Below are positions 9,506-17,890 of a DNA stretch of 64,000 nt, one piece after another. The position numbers and the translations under genes are program-made. Position 1 is the first letter of the stretch; each line of letters starts with the position of its first letter. Where the stretch lies: the NCBI GenBank assembly GCA_025463055.1, contig JAOAPV010000093.1, forward strand, positions 16,189 through 80,188, in the 5' to 3' direction. The notes beneath the pieces were generated by a model that was given only the letters and a program-made list of their open reading frames with translations, did not search any database and was not told where the DNA came from. Origin of the DNA: Candidatus Acidiferrum typicum (GTDB taxonomy: Bacteria > Acidobacteriota > Terriglobia > Acidiferrales > UBA7541).

Positions 9506-10564
9506 CTAGACAAATGCCCGCTTACTAGTGCGTTGTGACGTCACCATCTCCTCGAGAATAGCATCCATGCCCTGCGTAATCTTCCAGTTGGGATAATCCC
9601 GCCGGAATTTCGCCAAATTTGAGATGTAGCAAATATGATCGCCCTTCCGCGCTTCGTCAACGTAGCGCCAGTCCAGTTTTCGCCCCGTCAATCGTTCGAT
9701 GCGCTCGATGGCTTCCAGCATGGAGACGCTGTTCTCTCGCCCACCGCCCAAATTGTAGACTTCACCTGGCCTCGGATTGCCGGCAAATTCTTCGATTGCT
9801 CTCACCACGTCTTGGCTGTGAATGTTGTCTCGGACTTGCTTGCCTTTGTAACCAAAAACACTATACGGCCTACCCGTCAGTGTCGCCTTCACCAAATAAG
9901 ACAGAAAGCCATGCAACTCGACTCCCGAATGCGCTGGCCCGGTTAAGCAGCCACCGCGAAATACGCCTACCTTCATGTTGAAGTACCGTCCGTATTCTTG
10001 GGCCGCAAGATCGGCTGCCGCTTTGGAAGCGCCAAACATCGAATGCAAAGTGCGGTCGATCCGGCACGTTTCGGCGACGCCGTCGTAATCCTCTGGCCGC
10101 GCGTAGTCGTATCGCGTTGCAAGCTCATTCATTGGAATCTCGTTAGGCGCGTCACCGTACACCTTATTAGTGCTGATAAAAACGAAGACTGCCTCCGGGC
10201 AATGTTGCCTAGTCATCTCCAGCAGATTGACAGTGCCCAGCGCATTGACTTCGAAGTCTAGGAGCGGAATTTCTCGTGCTTTATCATGAGAAGGTTGCGC
10301 CGCGCAGTGCACAATGAGTTCGAATCGCTGCTCGCTGAACAGCTCTTCGATCGCCGCGCGATCACGAATATCGATGGCCACATGCGTGAATCGCTTTGCC
10401 GTATTCTTTAGCCGCTCCAAATTCCACAACGTGTCACCACCAGGACCGAAGAACAAGGCACGCATGTTGTTGTCTATCCCAAATACGGTGTGACCCTGAC
10501 GGTCGAAATGCTCCACCGCTTCGGAGCCAATCAGTCCGCTGCTACCGGTGACCAGGATTCTCAT
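9506..10564 (-). CDS. Extended SDR NAD-dependent epimerase/dehydratase (CDP-paratose 2-epimerase-like)
   Basis: 352 residues beginning [20 protein letters not shown], the NAD-binding GxxGxxG motif. It carries features of the CDP-tyvelose/paratose 2-epimerase-like branch: [27 protein letters not shown], and [23 protein letters not shown]. The usual SDR catalytic YxxxK appears as FGASK, with Phe in place of Tyr; from memory, other members of this branch also have it. It probably changes the stereochemistry of a nucleotide-activated sugar for the EPS. It stands alone on the minus strand, convergent with the FkbM pair. Confidence 0.85.
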   Translation of the reverse strand: MRILVTGSSGLIGSEAVEHFDRQGHTVFGIDNNMRALFFGPGGDTLWNLERLKNTAKRFTHVAIDIRDRAAIEELFSEQRFELIVHCAAQPSHDKAREIPLLDFEVNALGTVNLLEMTRQHCPEAVFVFISTNKVYGDAPNEIPMNELATRYDYARPEDYDGVAETCRIDRTLHSMFGASKAAADLAAQEYGRYFNMKVGVFRGGCLTGPAHSGVELHGFLSYLVKATLTGRPYSVFGYKGKQVRDNIHSQDVVRAIEEFAGNPRPGEVYNLGGGRENSVSMLEAIERIERLTGRKLDWRYVDEARKGDHICYISNLAKFRRDYPNWKITQGMDAILEEMVTSQRTSKRAFV

Positions 10565-10820
10565 CGACTACGCAAGCTTACCAAACAATTCAAGCGAAAA
10601 AGGAAGTCTCACGAAACAAATCGAGCTTGGCATCGACATTCATCGAACATCCTTCGACCTTGCGGGTGGTCACAAAGTGGACATACGCGATATCGAGGAG
10701 AAGACAAGAACCTAGAGCGGGCAGCTGGCACTCAAATGGTTTTGTGATTTCGGCTATGCAAAGGCTCCTATGCGACTTTTGATTTAGCGGCCGGAATCCA
10801 GTTCGGAAAGGGCTGACAAG

Positions 10821-11246
10821 CTAAACCTCGGGTTGCAACAGAAGTTCCCGTACTCTGCTTCGACGTCGATCCAGCCGCTCTATCAGACGCGCAAGTGAGG
10901 TTGGTTGTGACCAGTACCAAGCTGAAGGAATGCCCTGTGCCATTCTCCATATCGCGTCAATATCGATCTTTGATTCCAGCCGAGAGAGCCAAGGCTCAAA
11001 ATCGTCCATGCTCGTGACGCGGCTATAGACAATCGTGCGGTCATAAATTCCAGAAACGATTTTGAGCCGACCCCACTTAGTGAGTTCCTCAGAGCATTCA
11101 CGTACGTCAGATTTGCTGTCAGACTGTATGTACACGGTCTTCGCTTGCATCAGTTTGGCAGCTAGAGGTGCTTTTCGTGCGAACGCACTAGTAGGCATAC
11201 TGACCGCGACGAACAATAATAGGAGAATCGACAAGGCACGCCGCAT
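10821..11246 (-). CDS. Small secreted protein of unknown function
   Basis: 141 residues from the ATG at 11246, chosen because a perfect AGGAGGGT lies at 11251-11258 and a clean signal peptide follows (RRALSILLLLFVAVSMPTSAFA, cut near residue 23). The mature part has KTVYIQSDS and a repeated acidic/basic pattern but no recognised domain. It is probably periplasmic. It lies at the head of a short run of minus-strand hypothetical genes between EPS genes. The extra 11 codons upstream of 11246 are unlikely to be translated. Confidence 0.6.
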   Translation of the reverse strand: MRRALSILLLLFVAVSMPTSAFARKAPLAAKLMQAKTVYIQSDSKSDVRECSEELTKWGRLKIVSGIYDRTIVYSRVTSMDDFEPWLSRLESKIDIDAIWRMAQGIPSAWYWSQPTSLARLIERLDRRRSRVRELLLQPEV

Positions 11247-11382
11247 CGCTACCCTCCTAGGATTCACCCAACCTGTCAATTTGGAAGCAGCACTTCGAGC
11301 CCGTCGATAGGCAGATGGTACTAGCGGTCGAGGCGCGAATTATCCGACTAGGCACAAAAGGATAGAGCGGCATCCGGTCCTC

Positions 11383-11835
11383 TTATTTGCCCGAGCTTTC
11401 GGCGAGCCGAGGTGAGCTAGTGTGATTTCGTAACCGCCACAGGATTACCGCAGAGATTAGGAGCGATGCGAACGAAGAGATCAGCAGAGTAATCGCCACG
11501 GGCATTTTCATTATGTGGTTCACGCGGTCAAACCCCTTAGGTGGGAAGCCTATAGCACGCGCCGAGGCGTGGATTAGGCCAAGTTTGCACGCCACGGACC
11601 TTGTTAATCTGAAGCCAAGGCGCATGGTCAGGAAGGAACTGCCCATCACGCCAAGTGTGGCGCTGTTTTCACTCGGCCTTAAAGTTGCGGCGATGAGTAG
11701 AAGGACAGCGCAGATCCAATACGCAAGACTAAAAAGCGAAGGTGAGCCGCGCCATGAACTGAAAAACGGCGCGAGTGATACGTAAAGGGCACAGCTTCCA
11801 GCAACAACGTAGAAAAACCGCGACAAGGCCAACAT
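11383..11835 (-). CDS. Predicted membrane protein, unknown function
   Basis: 150 residues with about four hydrophobic segments: near residues 5-25 (FFYVVAGSCALYVSLAPFF), 35-50 (LAYWICAVLLLIAATL), 60-75 and 112-133 (VAITLLISSFASLLISAVIL). The C-terminus is short and polar. No family is recognised. Gene status is inferred from sensible hydrophobicity and length; codon use is not distinctive. It lies between two other minus-strand hypothetical genes and may simply be acquired DNA inside the EPS locus. Confidence 0.4.
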   Translation of the reverse strand: MLALSRFFYVVAGSCALYVSLAPFFSSWRGSPSLFSLAYWICAVLLLIAATLRPSENSATLGVMGSSFLTMRLGFRLTRSVACKLGLIHASARAIGFPPKGFDRVNHIMKMPVAITLLISSFASLLISAVILWRLRNHTSSPRLAESSGK

Positions 11836-11957
11836 CGTTGGTGGAACTCTAGCGCATTTGTCCGTCGCCGTTAGTTAATCGTGCAAATTGCTCGGTACAC
11901 CAAGCAGCGGAACCAAAGCCCGCAAACGCACGGCCCCGAAACCACGCCAACATCCTT

Positions 11958-12311
11958 TTACGTGCTTGAGCTTTCGGTGAGTGGAGATGAACCACTCCGA
12001 CTCAAACGTCCTTCGTCGGGGGCGTCGTCATCGTAAACCGAGCGTCTATCGCGGAAGATGATCGCCTCTTGCTTGGTGATGAAAGCAGCAATCTGTTTGC
12101 CGTCTTCACGAACGACCCAACCTTCACGAACTGTCCAACGGTATCCTGCTCCTGTCTTTCCGGCAGGTGGTCCTAGCAACACGGGTTCAGAATTAATCGT
12201 GTACCGTGACATCGACATATCATTCGGTGGTCGCTCTATTTTGACGGCGACGCTCATGCCCTTGAACACTTTGGGCTTTTTTAGTTTTTCAAGTTCAGCC
12301 ACAGTGTTCAT
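11958..12311 (-). CDS. Hypothetical cytoplasmic protein
   Basis: 117 residues starting MNTVAELEKLKKPKVFKGMS, mostly hydrophilic, with a central GAGYRWTVREGWVVREDGKQ segment and a Ser-rich tail. There is no signal peptide and no recognised domain. Its ATG overlaps the stop of the upstream gene (12308-12577) in an ATGA arrangement, which supports both reading frames and suggests translational coupling. Confidence 0.45.
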   Translation of the reverse strand: MNTVAELEKLKKPKVFKGMSVAVKIERPPNDMSMSRYTINSEPVLLGPPAGKTGAGYRWTVREGWVVREDGKQIAAFITKQEAIIFRDRRSVYDDDAPDEGRLSRSGSSPLTESSST

Positions 12312-12577
12312 TTTTGCCGCCTTTGTGCTCCAGTTCTCCGTGCTGTCAGCACCACAACACGTCTTGACGCCACTTTCTTAAGAGCATTAGTCGTGCGTTT
12401 TGCCTCTCGCATCCATTGGAGCAAGACGTAGAGGAAGAATAGCGATGCCAAGAAGCAAATTGCAGCTAAAGCGATGAGAGCCACGGTGCAATGCCAACGG
12501 GCGGAACAATAGCGAACCGACCCGAAAGAAGTCCTGAGGGCTTTATAAGGATTTCGTGGGTAGCTCCATCCCGGCAC
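12308..12577 (-). CDS. Small single-pass membrane protein, unknown function
   Basis: 89 residues with one strong hydrophobic stretch (TVALIALAAICFLASLFFLYVLL, about residues 31-53) followed by a strongly basic C-terminal tail (RRVVVLTARRTGAQRRQK). The N-terminal part is unusual for a membrane protein and the real start may be further in. Its TGA overlaps the ATG of the 11958-12311 gene by four bases. Function unknown. Confidence 0.35.
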   Translation of the reverse strand: MPGWSYPRNPYKALRTSFGSVRYCSARWHCTVALIALAAICFLASLFFLYVLLQWMREAKRTTNALKKVASRRVVVLTARRTGAQRRQK

Positions 12578-12710
12578 ATCTCCAGGCCATCTCAGACATC
12601 CTTTGATTTGCCCGAGCGGATTCTTCCCGTCGATTCATTTATTAGAAAGAGAAAGGTGAACACGTTGCAGGTTTTATTGCTGGAGCCGACCAGCAAAGGA
12701 TTTCTTGGCT

Positions 12711-12842
12711 GTGCTCAAGACAGTTGATGAAGTGCAGGAGGGCACGCGGCAAAAGCTGGCCGAATGCAAGACGGAGAGCGATGCGGCTAAGTTGGTATCC
12801 GATATGGGCAGATTTGAAGAAGTGTCCGCGTGCGATTACTAG
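12711..12842 (+). other. Possible 43-residue ORF or gene remnant
   Basis: From a GTG at 12711 this frame reads VLKTVDEVQEGTRQKLAECK and continues to SACDY, a charged, helix-like, protein-like composition unlike the other frames here. There is no ribosome site. The 12578-12893 interval otherwise contains nothing recognisable. It may be the tail of a lost gene. Confidence 0.2.
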
Positions 12843-12893
12843 CGCGAACTTAATCAGCGCATACACCCACCGGGCAGGACGACTACCGAATTC

Positions 12894-13067
12894 TCAAGAG
12901 CGTTTCAGTAAATCCAAGTCAAACGTACCACTCTTAATTTTAGTGCCCTCGAACCACTCACACCCTACTGTCGGAACGCAGTTGAGGACACTAACGCTTA
13001 CAACAGCCATTTTGATGCCACCAGCCTTGAGTTGAACAGTGTCTCGGACATTTATTGAATAAAGCAT
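12894..13067 (-). CDS. DUF2158/YodC-like small protein
   Basis: A 57-residue gene from the ATG at 13067. The sequence has the family pattern: a first strand D-T-VQLKAGGIKMAVV, a CEWFEG turn (YodC: CRWYDG), then K-I-KSGTF and a final LDLLKR. The function of the family (E. coli YodC and relatives) is not established; members are small cytoplasmic proteins with an SH3-like fold. The gene is too short for most length filters. It lies next to the IS110 debris, in a region otherwise almost without genes. The ribosome site is weak. Confidence 0.65.
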   Translation of the reverse strand: MLYSINVRDTVQLKAGGIKMAVVSVSVLNCVPTVGCEWFEGTKIKSGTFDLDLLKRS

Positions 13068-13231
13068 TTAGGGCACCCATCGCAGATCGGAGCACTGGTT
13101 TAGTTTGTCGGGTATTGCGGAACTGGCGCAGATAGATTTAATTTGTTCGCTTGCTCCTTCGCCTTATCTTTTCCCTCGTCGTCAATCACATGCATAGTTC
13201 TCACCGGACAAGATTCACTTGAGCGGCAATA

Positions 13232-13423
13232 CTATCCTGTGCGCTGCGGATCTCCGATTTCGAGCGCCCAGGTCAACGCCGTGATCGGTCCCACGGCAGG
13301 GATGGTCATCAACCGCTCGACACGATCCATCAGCAACGAATCGTGCTCGAGCGAGCGCACCAGCGCGCTCTCCGTTTTGCCCAGCCGCACCACCGTGTCA
13401 CGGCACAGTCGCAAGGAGCACAA
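13232..13423 (-). mobile_element. IS110-family transposase remnant (middle/C-terminal domain)
   Basis: On the minus strand this segment encodes LCRDTVVRLGKTESALVRSL, then LMTIPAVGPITALTWALEIGD. That is the start of the Transposase_20 domain of IS110 enzymes (typical IPGVGPxTALTWALEIGD). Both ends of the protein are missing here; other pieces of the same protein type lie on the opposite strand at 13552-13887. The element cannot be active. Confidence 0.75.
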
Positions 13424-13551
13424 GCTCCGGATGCTCCCTTTGATTAGTTTCGAGACTGGCAGGAGATCACAAACTCAATCTTCTGTTCAAGACCACTCGC
13501 TGGTCTGAGACAGCAAATGGAAGTGCCACGCGCTTTGACCTGGATCGTTGT

Positions 13552-13887
13552 ATGAAAACACTGCCGCAGCCGTGGACTGCGGCGATGGAAGCCACAGTTT
13601 TCACCGGGTGGATCTTTCAGGTCGTGGAGACCAACTGCATCGCTGCCTAAAGCGGCGCGGTGAACACCAAGGGGTCCCCCATTCAGACTATGTATTACAT
13701 CGGGCTGGATGTTCACAAGAGCTGAATCAGCTCGGTCGCTGAGTTCAGCTTTTGTACACCAAGCGCTCCTCCTTCGGCAAACACTGTGCAGTGCACGCCG
13801 CTATCAAAACAACGCAACGAACATTTACAGACGACGCTGATCGAGGCGGCAAAAATGGCGCCGCGAAATAGCTCGGAACTGGCCCCG
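13552..13887 (+). mobile_element. Scrambled IS110-family transposase fragments
   Basis: Three plus-strand pieces of an IS110 transposase lie out of their natural order. 13552-13650 encodes LPQPWTAAMEATVFTGWIFQ, the part after the first DEDD residues. 13690-13722 encodes MYYIGLDVHKS then a stop, the true N-terminus with the first catalytic Asp. 13795-13887 encodes PLSKQRNEHLQTTLIEAAKM, the C-terminal region. Together with the inverted middle domain at 13232-13423, this looks like several insertions that recombined and decayed. No intact ends were identified. Confidence 0.7.
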
Positions 13888-14181
13888 AATGTGTTTCTTT
13901 ACGATGGCCTGATTTATGGTGTATTGCTGAGCCATCGCACCGCGTTCTACTTCATCTCGGGGTTTGTACTGTTTAATTTGGTCCTCAAGAGGGCGAGGAA
14001 GAGCGAAGAGGGCAAGGACAGGTGCGGTGATGCGCTGGTAATCCGGCTTTTGTTTGCCCTTGAAGATGGCGTCGCGTGCGAAGGCAGAGAACAATAACCT
14101 GCCCACGCTTCCGTTAGGATTGGCGTACACATGCGCGGTCTGGTAGCTTGCCAGCAGCAAAATGGGCCGTCCCGGACCCAT
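13825..14181 (-). pseudogene. Alpha/beta-hydrolase C-terminal fragment
   Basis: The minus-strand frame reads FARDAIFKGKQKPDYQRITA, followed by PVLALFALPRPLEDQIKQYK and ERGAMAQQYTINQAIVKKHI. This matches, from family knowledge, the cap-side and late core region of secreted acidobacterial alpha/beta hydrolases (pattern DYxxIxxPVLAxF). The nucleophile elbow is absent upstream and the final His region is lost where the frame runs into the IS110 C-terminal piece. It is a remnant, truncated at both ends, probably by the insertion. Confidence 0.5.
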
Positions 14182-14577
14182 GCCAAGGGTTATCTGAAAT
14201 CCAGCCCAACACGATGTGATTCAAGAGCGCTGACGATGCGAGTTCCGCGAACATACCGAAACAGAAGAGTTTCGTTGTCTAACAGTCCTCTAACAGAAAA
14301 AGCTGCCATCGGTGACATTTGTGGACGTTACCGGTGTTAGCCCACCGCGTATTTTCAACAACTTGCGCGTTTGCAATGCCGATTTACAGAACCGGCTTAC
14401 GTTGCTCGTCCGCCGTTTTTTAAACAAGGTATGTCATTCTCTCGAGCGGATTCCGCGCCATCCGACTTTAGCTAAATTTCCCCAGATGAATCCTAGTGCC
14501 GAGGTTCGTACCCTGCGCTAAATCCGTACTTCCGTCCAGTAGACGGGCTTACGTTCGGCCATTACCCTCCATAACGG
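14182..14577. other. Intergenic stretch without recognisable genes
   Basis: About 400 bases between the hydrolase remnant and the beta-helix lipoprotein gene. No convincing frame, RNA or repeat was seen on either strand. It presumably contains the promoter of the gene starting at 14584, but no clear -35/-10 pair could be assigned. Confidence 0.4.
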
Positions 14578-14583
14578 GTGAAA

Positions 14584-16581
14584 ATGGGGATTCGAGAAGG
14601 GTCGGCTTTTCCAAATTTGGAAGTGTGTCTTTTGGAGCGCCCAGGTCCATTTTGGACTCTGGCCGCGTTCCTATTTCCAGTTTTGTTCGGACTGGCCATA
14701 GCCGGATGCGCGGGGACCGTTTCCAGCGCTCCAGCGACGCCCTCTCCTACTCCGCCATCAATCTTGCCATTGCAAGTTATCAGTTCGCAGCTCCCGAATG
14801 GGACGGTGGCCGCTGCTTATAGTTTCAGCGTCAGTGCAAGCGGTGGTTCCGCACCCTACGTTTGGACTTTGCAAAGTGGCGCGCTGCCCGCCGGATTGAC
14901 GCTGACTCCGGGCGGAACCATCACCGGTACGCCCACAGCGGCAGGAGGCGCTCGCTTTGCGGTGCAGGTTAGCGACGGCGTGCGCTCTAGTTCCGCAAAC
15001 CTCAGCCTCAACGTCGTAATGCCGGCACCGACTGTTGAGATTACGTCGCCTGCAGAAGGTGCCACGATATCCGGCACAATAAGCATTGCGGGCACCGCGT
15101 TAGATACGGCGGGTTTGAGCGTCGTACAAGTGTCGACCGACAGTGGAAGCTACTCAAATGCTTCCGGCACAAAGAATTGGTCGTTCAATCTTGATACCGC
15201 TTCGCTCTCTAATGGCTTTCACACGATCTCAGCGAGAGTCACCGACATCGCTGGGGTCACATCGAGCAGTTTGCTGATTACGGTTACTGTGACCAACACA
15301 ACGCTCGCGTCGGATTGCACGCTTTTTGCTTCTCCCCTGGGAAGTGACAGCAACTCGGGAACCGCTCCAACAGTTCCCAAGACCTTCACGGGCGCTGCCG
15401 CGGCGACCACGCCGGGCTCGGTTGTGTGTCTGCACGGCGGTACTTATGACCTCAGCTCCTCCTTTAATCCTCCTAACAGCGGTACACCCTCATCGTGGAT
15501 CGTCTACAAGGACTACGGAGATGGCGTTGCCAACTTCGTCTGGACTGGAATCGCAGACGCCTCCGCAATGTTTAGATTGGGGAGTGGAAGCTTTCCTTCA
15601 GGGCCTGCGTATTTGGAATTCCGCGGGCTTACTCTCGATGGTAGCGGCAACGCCGGGGACGCGTTCTATTGTCAGGGTGCGCATCACCTGCGTTTTATCG
15701 GGAATTCGATGAGCAATACCGGAGGATCGGGAATCGGGGCGAGGAACTGCGACTACCTCACGGCGGATCACAACATTATCAACCACAACGGATACATGCC
15801 CGCGTCTACGAGCGTCCCACAGTGGTATGGCTGGACTAGCGGGATCTCATTGAACAGCAGCCAGTGGTTCGACAGCTACACTGGCCTCCACAACGTGATC
15901 TCCAACAACATCGTTGTGGGCGAATATGATAGCTCCTCCAATCACAGCGACGGGAACGGCATCATCTTGGATCTGAGCGATGGATCTTACAGCGCCAGCA
16001 CGGCGAATACCCCTCCCGCGCTTATTATCAACAACGTGGTTTATGGGAATGGAGGAAGATGCATCCATGCTTTTGTCGTTACCAATTTCTGGGTTGTGAA
16101 CAATACCTGCTACAAAAATAACCTCGATCCTACGCTGGGGAACGCCGGCTCGTTTAGCACAAACAACTCGCATGACGGCTATTTCATAAACAATCTCTCC
16201 GTAGCATGGAATGGTAACAATCCCACGTACATTCAAGAGGGAGCCAACACAAATATCAACTACTATGCGAACCTTTCTTTCGGAAGCGCTGTCAGCTTTG
16301 CGTATTCCGACCCTTCACAATTGATCCAAGCGGACCCGCAGTTTGTCAACCCGCCGAATTTCAGCGGGGGTCAGTACTCGACAGCATTGGCACCGTCTCT
16401 GCTGGGCGATGGATTGAAACTGCTTGCCGTAAGCCTTGCGAGAGGCAGAGGCATGGATCCCTGTGCCATACCGAATCTGCCAGCCGCCCTTGTCGGGGAT
16501 TTGAAGAAATACGTCTACACGGATATCGATGGCAAGCCGCGCGCGCAGGGAAGCTTCGACTTGGGAGCCTACCAATTTTGA
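14584..16581 (+). CDS. Lipoprotein with two Ig-like domains and a right-handed beta-helix
   Basis: About 665 residues. The start is the ATG at 14584 (a GTG lies two codons earlier). A lipoprotein signal ends in LFGLAIAGC, giving a lipidated Cys near residue 43. Next come a putative-Ig domain (about 65-145; LPNGTVAAAYSFSVSASGG and GTPTAAGG are typical) and a second Ig-like domain (about 150-240; ITSPAEGATISG). The C-terminal ~410 residues form a beta-helix with FASPLGSDSNSGT, SGIG, SNNIV and INNVVYGN rungs. It is closely related along its C-terminal part to the protein at 19404. It likely binds or cleaves polysaccharide at the cell surface. Confidence 0.82.
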   Translation: MGIREGSAFPNLEVCLLERPGPFWTLAAFLFPVLFGLAIAGCAGTVSSAPATPSPTPPSILPLQVISSQLPNGTVAAAYSFSVSASGGSAPYVWTLQSGALPAGLTLTPGGTITGTPTAAGGARFAVQVSDGVRSSSANLSLNVVMPAPTVEITSPAEGATISGTISIAGTALDTAGLSVVQVSTDSGSYSNASGTKNWSFNLDTASLSNGFHTISARVTDIAGVTSSSLLITVTVTNTTLASDCTLFASPLGSDSNSGTAPTVPKTFTGAAAATTPGSVVCLHGGTYDLSSSFNPPNSGTPSSWIVYKDYGDGVANFVWTGIADASAMFRLGSGSFPSGPAYLEFRGLTLDGSGNAGDAFYCQGAHHLRFIGNSMSNTGGSGIGARNCDYLTADHNIINHNGYMPASTSVPQWYGWTSGISLNSSQWFDSYTGLHNVISNNIVVGEYDSSSNHSDGNGIILDLSDGSYSASTANTPPALIINNVVYGNGGRCIHAFVVTNFWVVNNTCYKNNLDPTLGNAGSFSTNNSHDGYFINNLSVAWNGNNPTYIQEGANTNINYYANLSFGSAVSFAYSDPSQLIQADPQFVNPPNFSGGQYSTALAPSLLGDGLKLLAVSLARGRGMDPCAIPNLPAALVGDLKKYVYTDIDGKPRAQGSFDLGAYQF

Positions 16582-16695
16582 TAACGGGGGATGAGGATCA
16601 GAGCGGGTGGACTAGGGAGACGCGAGCGTCGGGCGGTACCTTCGGAGTTTGCTAGAGGTTGCACGGCGAGGATGCGAGAAGATGGCAAGTAATAT

Positions 16696-17877
16696 TTACT
16701 GCTGAACTGGGGAGACCCTCTCTTCTGGCAGGGTTGCAGCAACTGCCGCGGACTCGATCTGCTGATGACGTGGACGTTTAGCGTTTCGCGTAACGGACCG
16801 ATGGTAAACCTCAATAGTTTTTCGGGCGATCACATCCGGAGAACACTCGCTTTCAATCTTTTGTTTGGCATTGGCGCCCATCTGGCGGCGGAGCGTCGAG
16901 TCGGTCAGAAGTCGTACTAGCCTGTCTGCTAAATTCGCTGCGTCTCGTGGCGCAACCAAGTATCCGGTCCGGCCATCTTCCACCATTTCGGGAAGGCCGC
17001 CCACCGTTGTAGCAACGACAGGCTTTGCGGCGGAATACGCCAAGGGGATCACACCGCTCTGCGAAGCCTCGATGTACGGTAAAACGACGACACTCGCGCG
17101 CCGAAAGAATTCGGCGGTACGCTCCTCTGAGATGAACTCATTGTGAACGATAAAGCGTTCCGGATGAACCATCATGCGCGCGTAACGGGAGAAGTCTTCT
17201 CCCTGACCGGCAATCATGATGCGTACGTCAGGTACGCGAGCACTGATCAAGGGTTCAGCGCAAATTAAATACTGTAGTCCTTTGTACTCCCAAATGCGGC
17301 CAAAGAAGAGGATCAAGTGTTCGTCTTCTTGCACAATTGCCGAGGAACATTCCTGGCCGATTTGTATGTGAGGCATGAGCGAAATATTCTCGCGGAATCG
17401 GCTCGATTTTTGCACCATCAATTCCTGGACATGCTGGGAATGCACGATTAATTGATCGGCCTGACGTCGGACAAACATTTCGACCCAAAACGGAGTCTTC
17501 TGAGAAAGCTTGTCTCCAGGGTGCGGCCGAAAATCGTGCACGGTGCATACGAGCGGATATCGGTGCCATAGGGGCAAGGCTAAATCAAACCACGGATGGA
17601 AACCTTGATAATGCACAACATCTGGGGCGAAGTTTTCTATCTCGCGGAATACTTTTTGAATGGCCTGGAATTGCCGAAAAGGCTGCCGCAGCCGGGGGCT
17701 GCGGAACGGAAATAGGCGTACCGAAGCATCCACTTTTTCAGCGTGACGAGCCGCGAGCCGATCCGGAATCAGCAGCAAGACGTCGGCATGTCGAGAGACG
17801 GCATTGGCCAACCGAATACAATACTCCCCGAAATTGGAGGAGAGCATGGCGACGCGCAACCGGCGTGTGGGTGACAT
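16696..17877 (-). CDS. GT4-type glycosyltransferase
   Basis: 393 residues. The N-terminal domain begins RLRVAMLSSNFGEYCIRLAN and contains PDVVHYQGFHPWFD. The donor domain shows LFFGRIWEYKGL, IAGQGEDFSRY and the variant motif EASQSGVIPLAYSAAKPVVA, in which SGVIPLAY replaces the commoner E-x7-E region, as in one large GT4 branch. It is 13 bases from the flippase gene upstream on the same strand, so the two are probably co-transcribed. Assembly of the EPS repeat unit is inferred. Confidence 0.86.
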   Translation of the reverse strand: MSPTRRLRVAMLSSNFGEYCIRLANAVSRHADVLLLIPDRLAARHAEKVDASVRLFPFRSPRLRQPFRQFQAIQKVFREIENFAPDVVHYQGFHPWFDLALPLWHRYPLVCTVHDFRPHPGDKLSQKTPFWVEMFVRRQADQLIVHSQHVQELMVQKSSRFRENISLMPHIQIGQECSSAIVQEDEHLILFFGRIWEYKGLQYLICAEPLISARVPDVRIMIAGQGEDFSRYARMMVHPERFIVHNEFISEERTAEFFRRASVVVLPYIEASQSGVIPLAYSAAKPVVATTVGGLPEMVEDGRTGYLVAPRDAANLADRLVRLLTDSTLRRQMGANAKQKIESECSPDVIARKTIEVYHRSVTRNAKRPRHQQIESAAVAATLPEERVSPVQQ

Positions 17878-17890
17878 GAGCTGATTTTCT

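Noticed and set aside
13143..13508. A 121-codon plus-strand frame
   Set aside because: It is the complement of the IS110 middle domain, where the minus strand has the conserved transposase motif.
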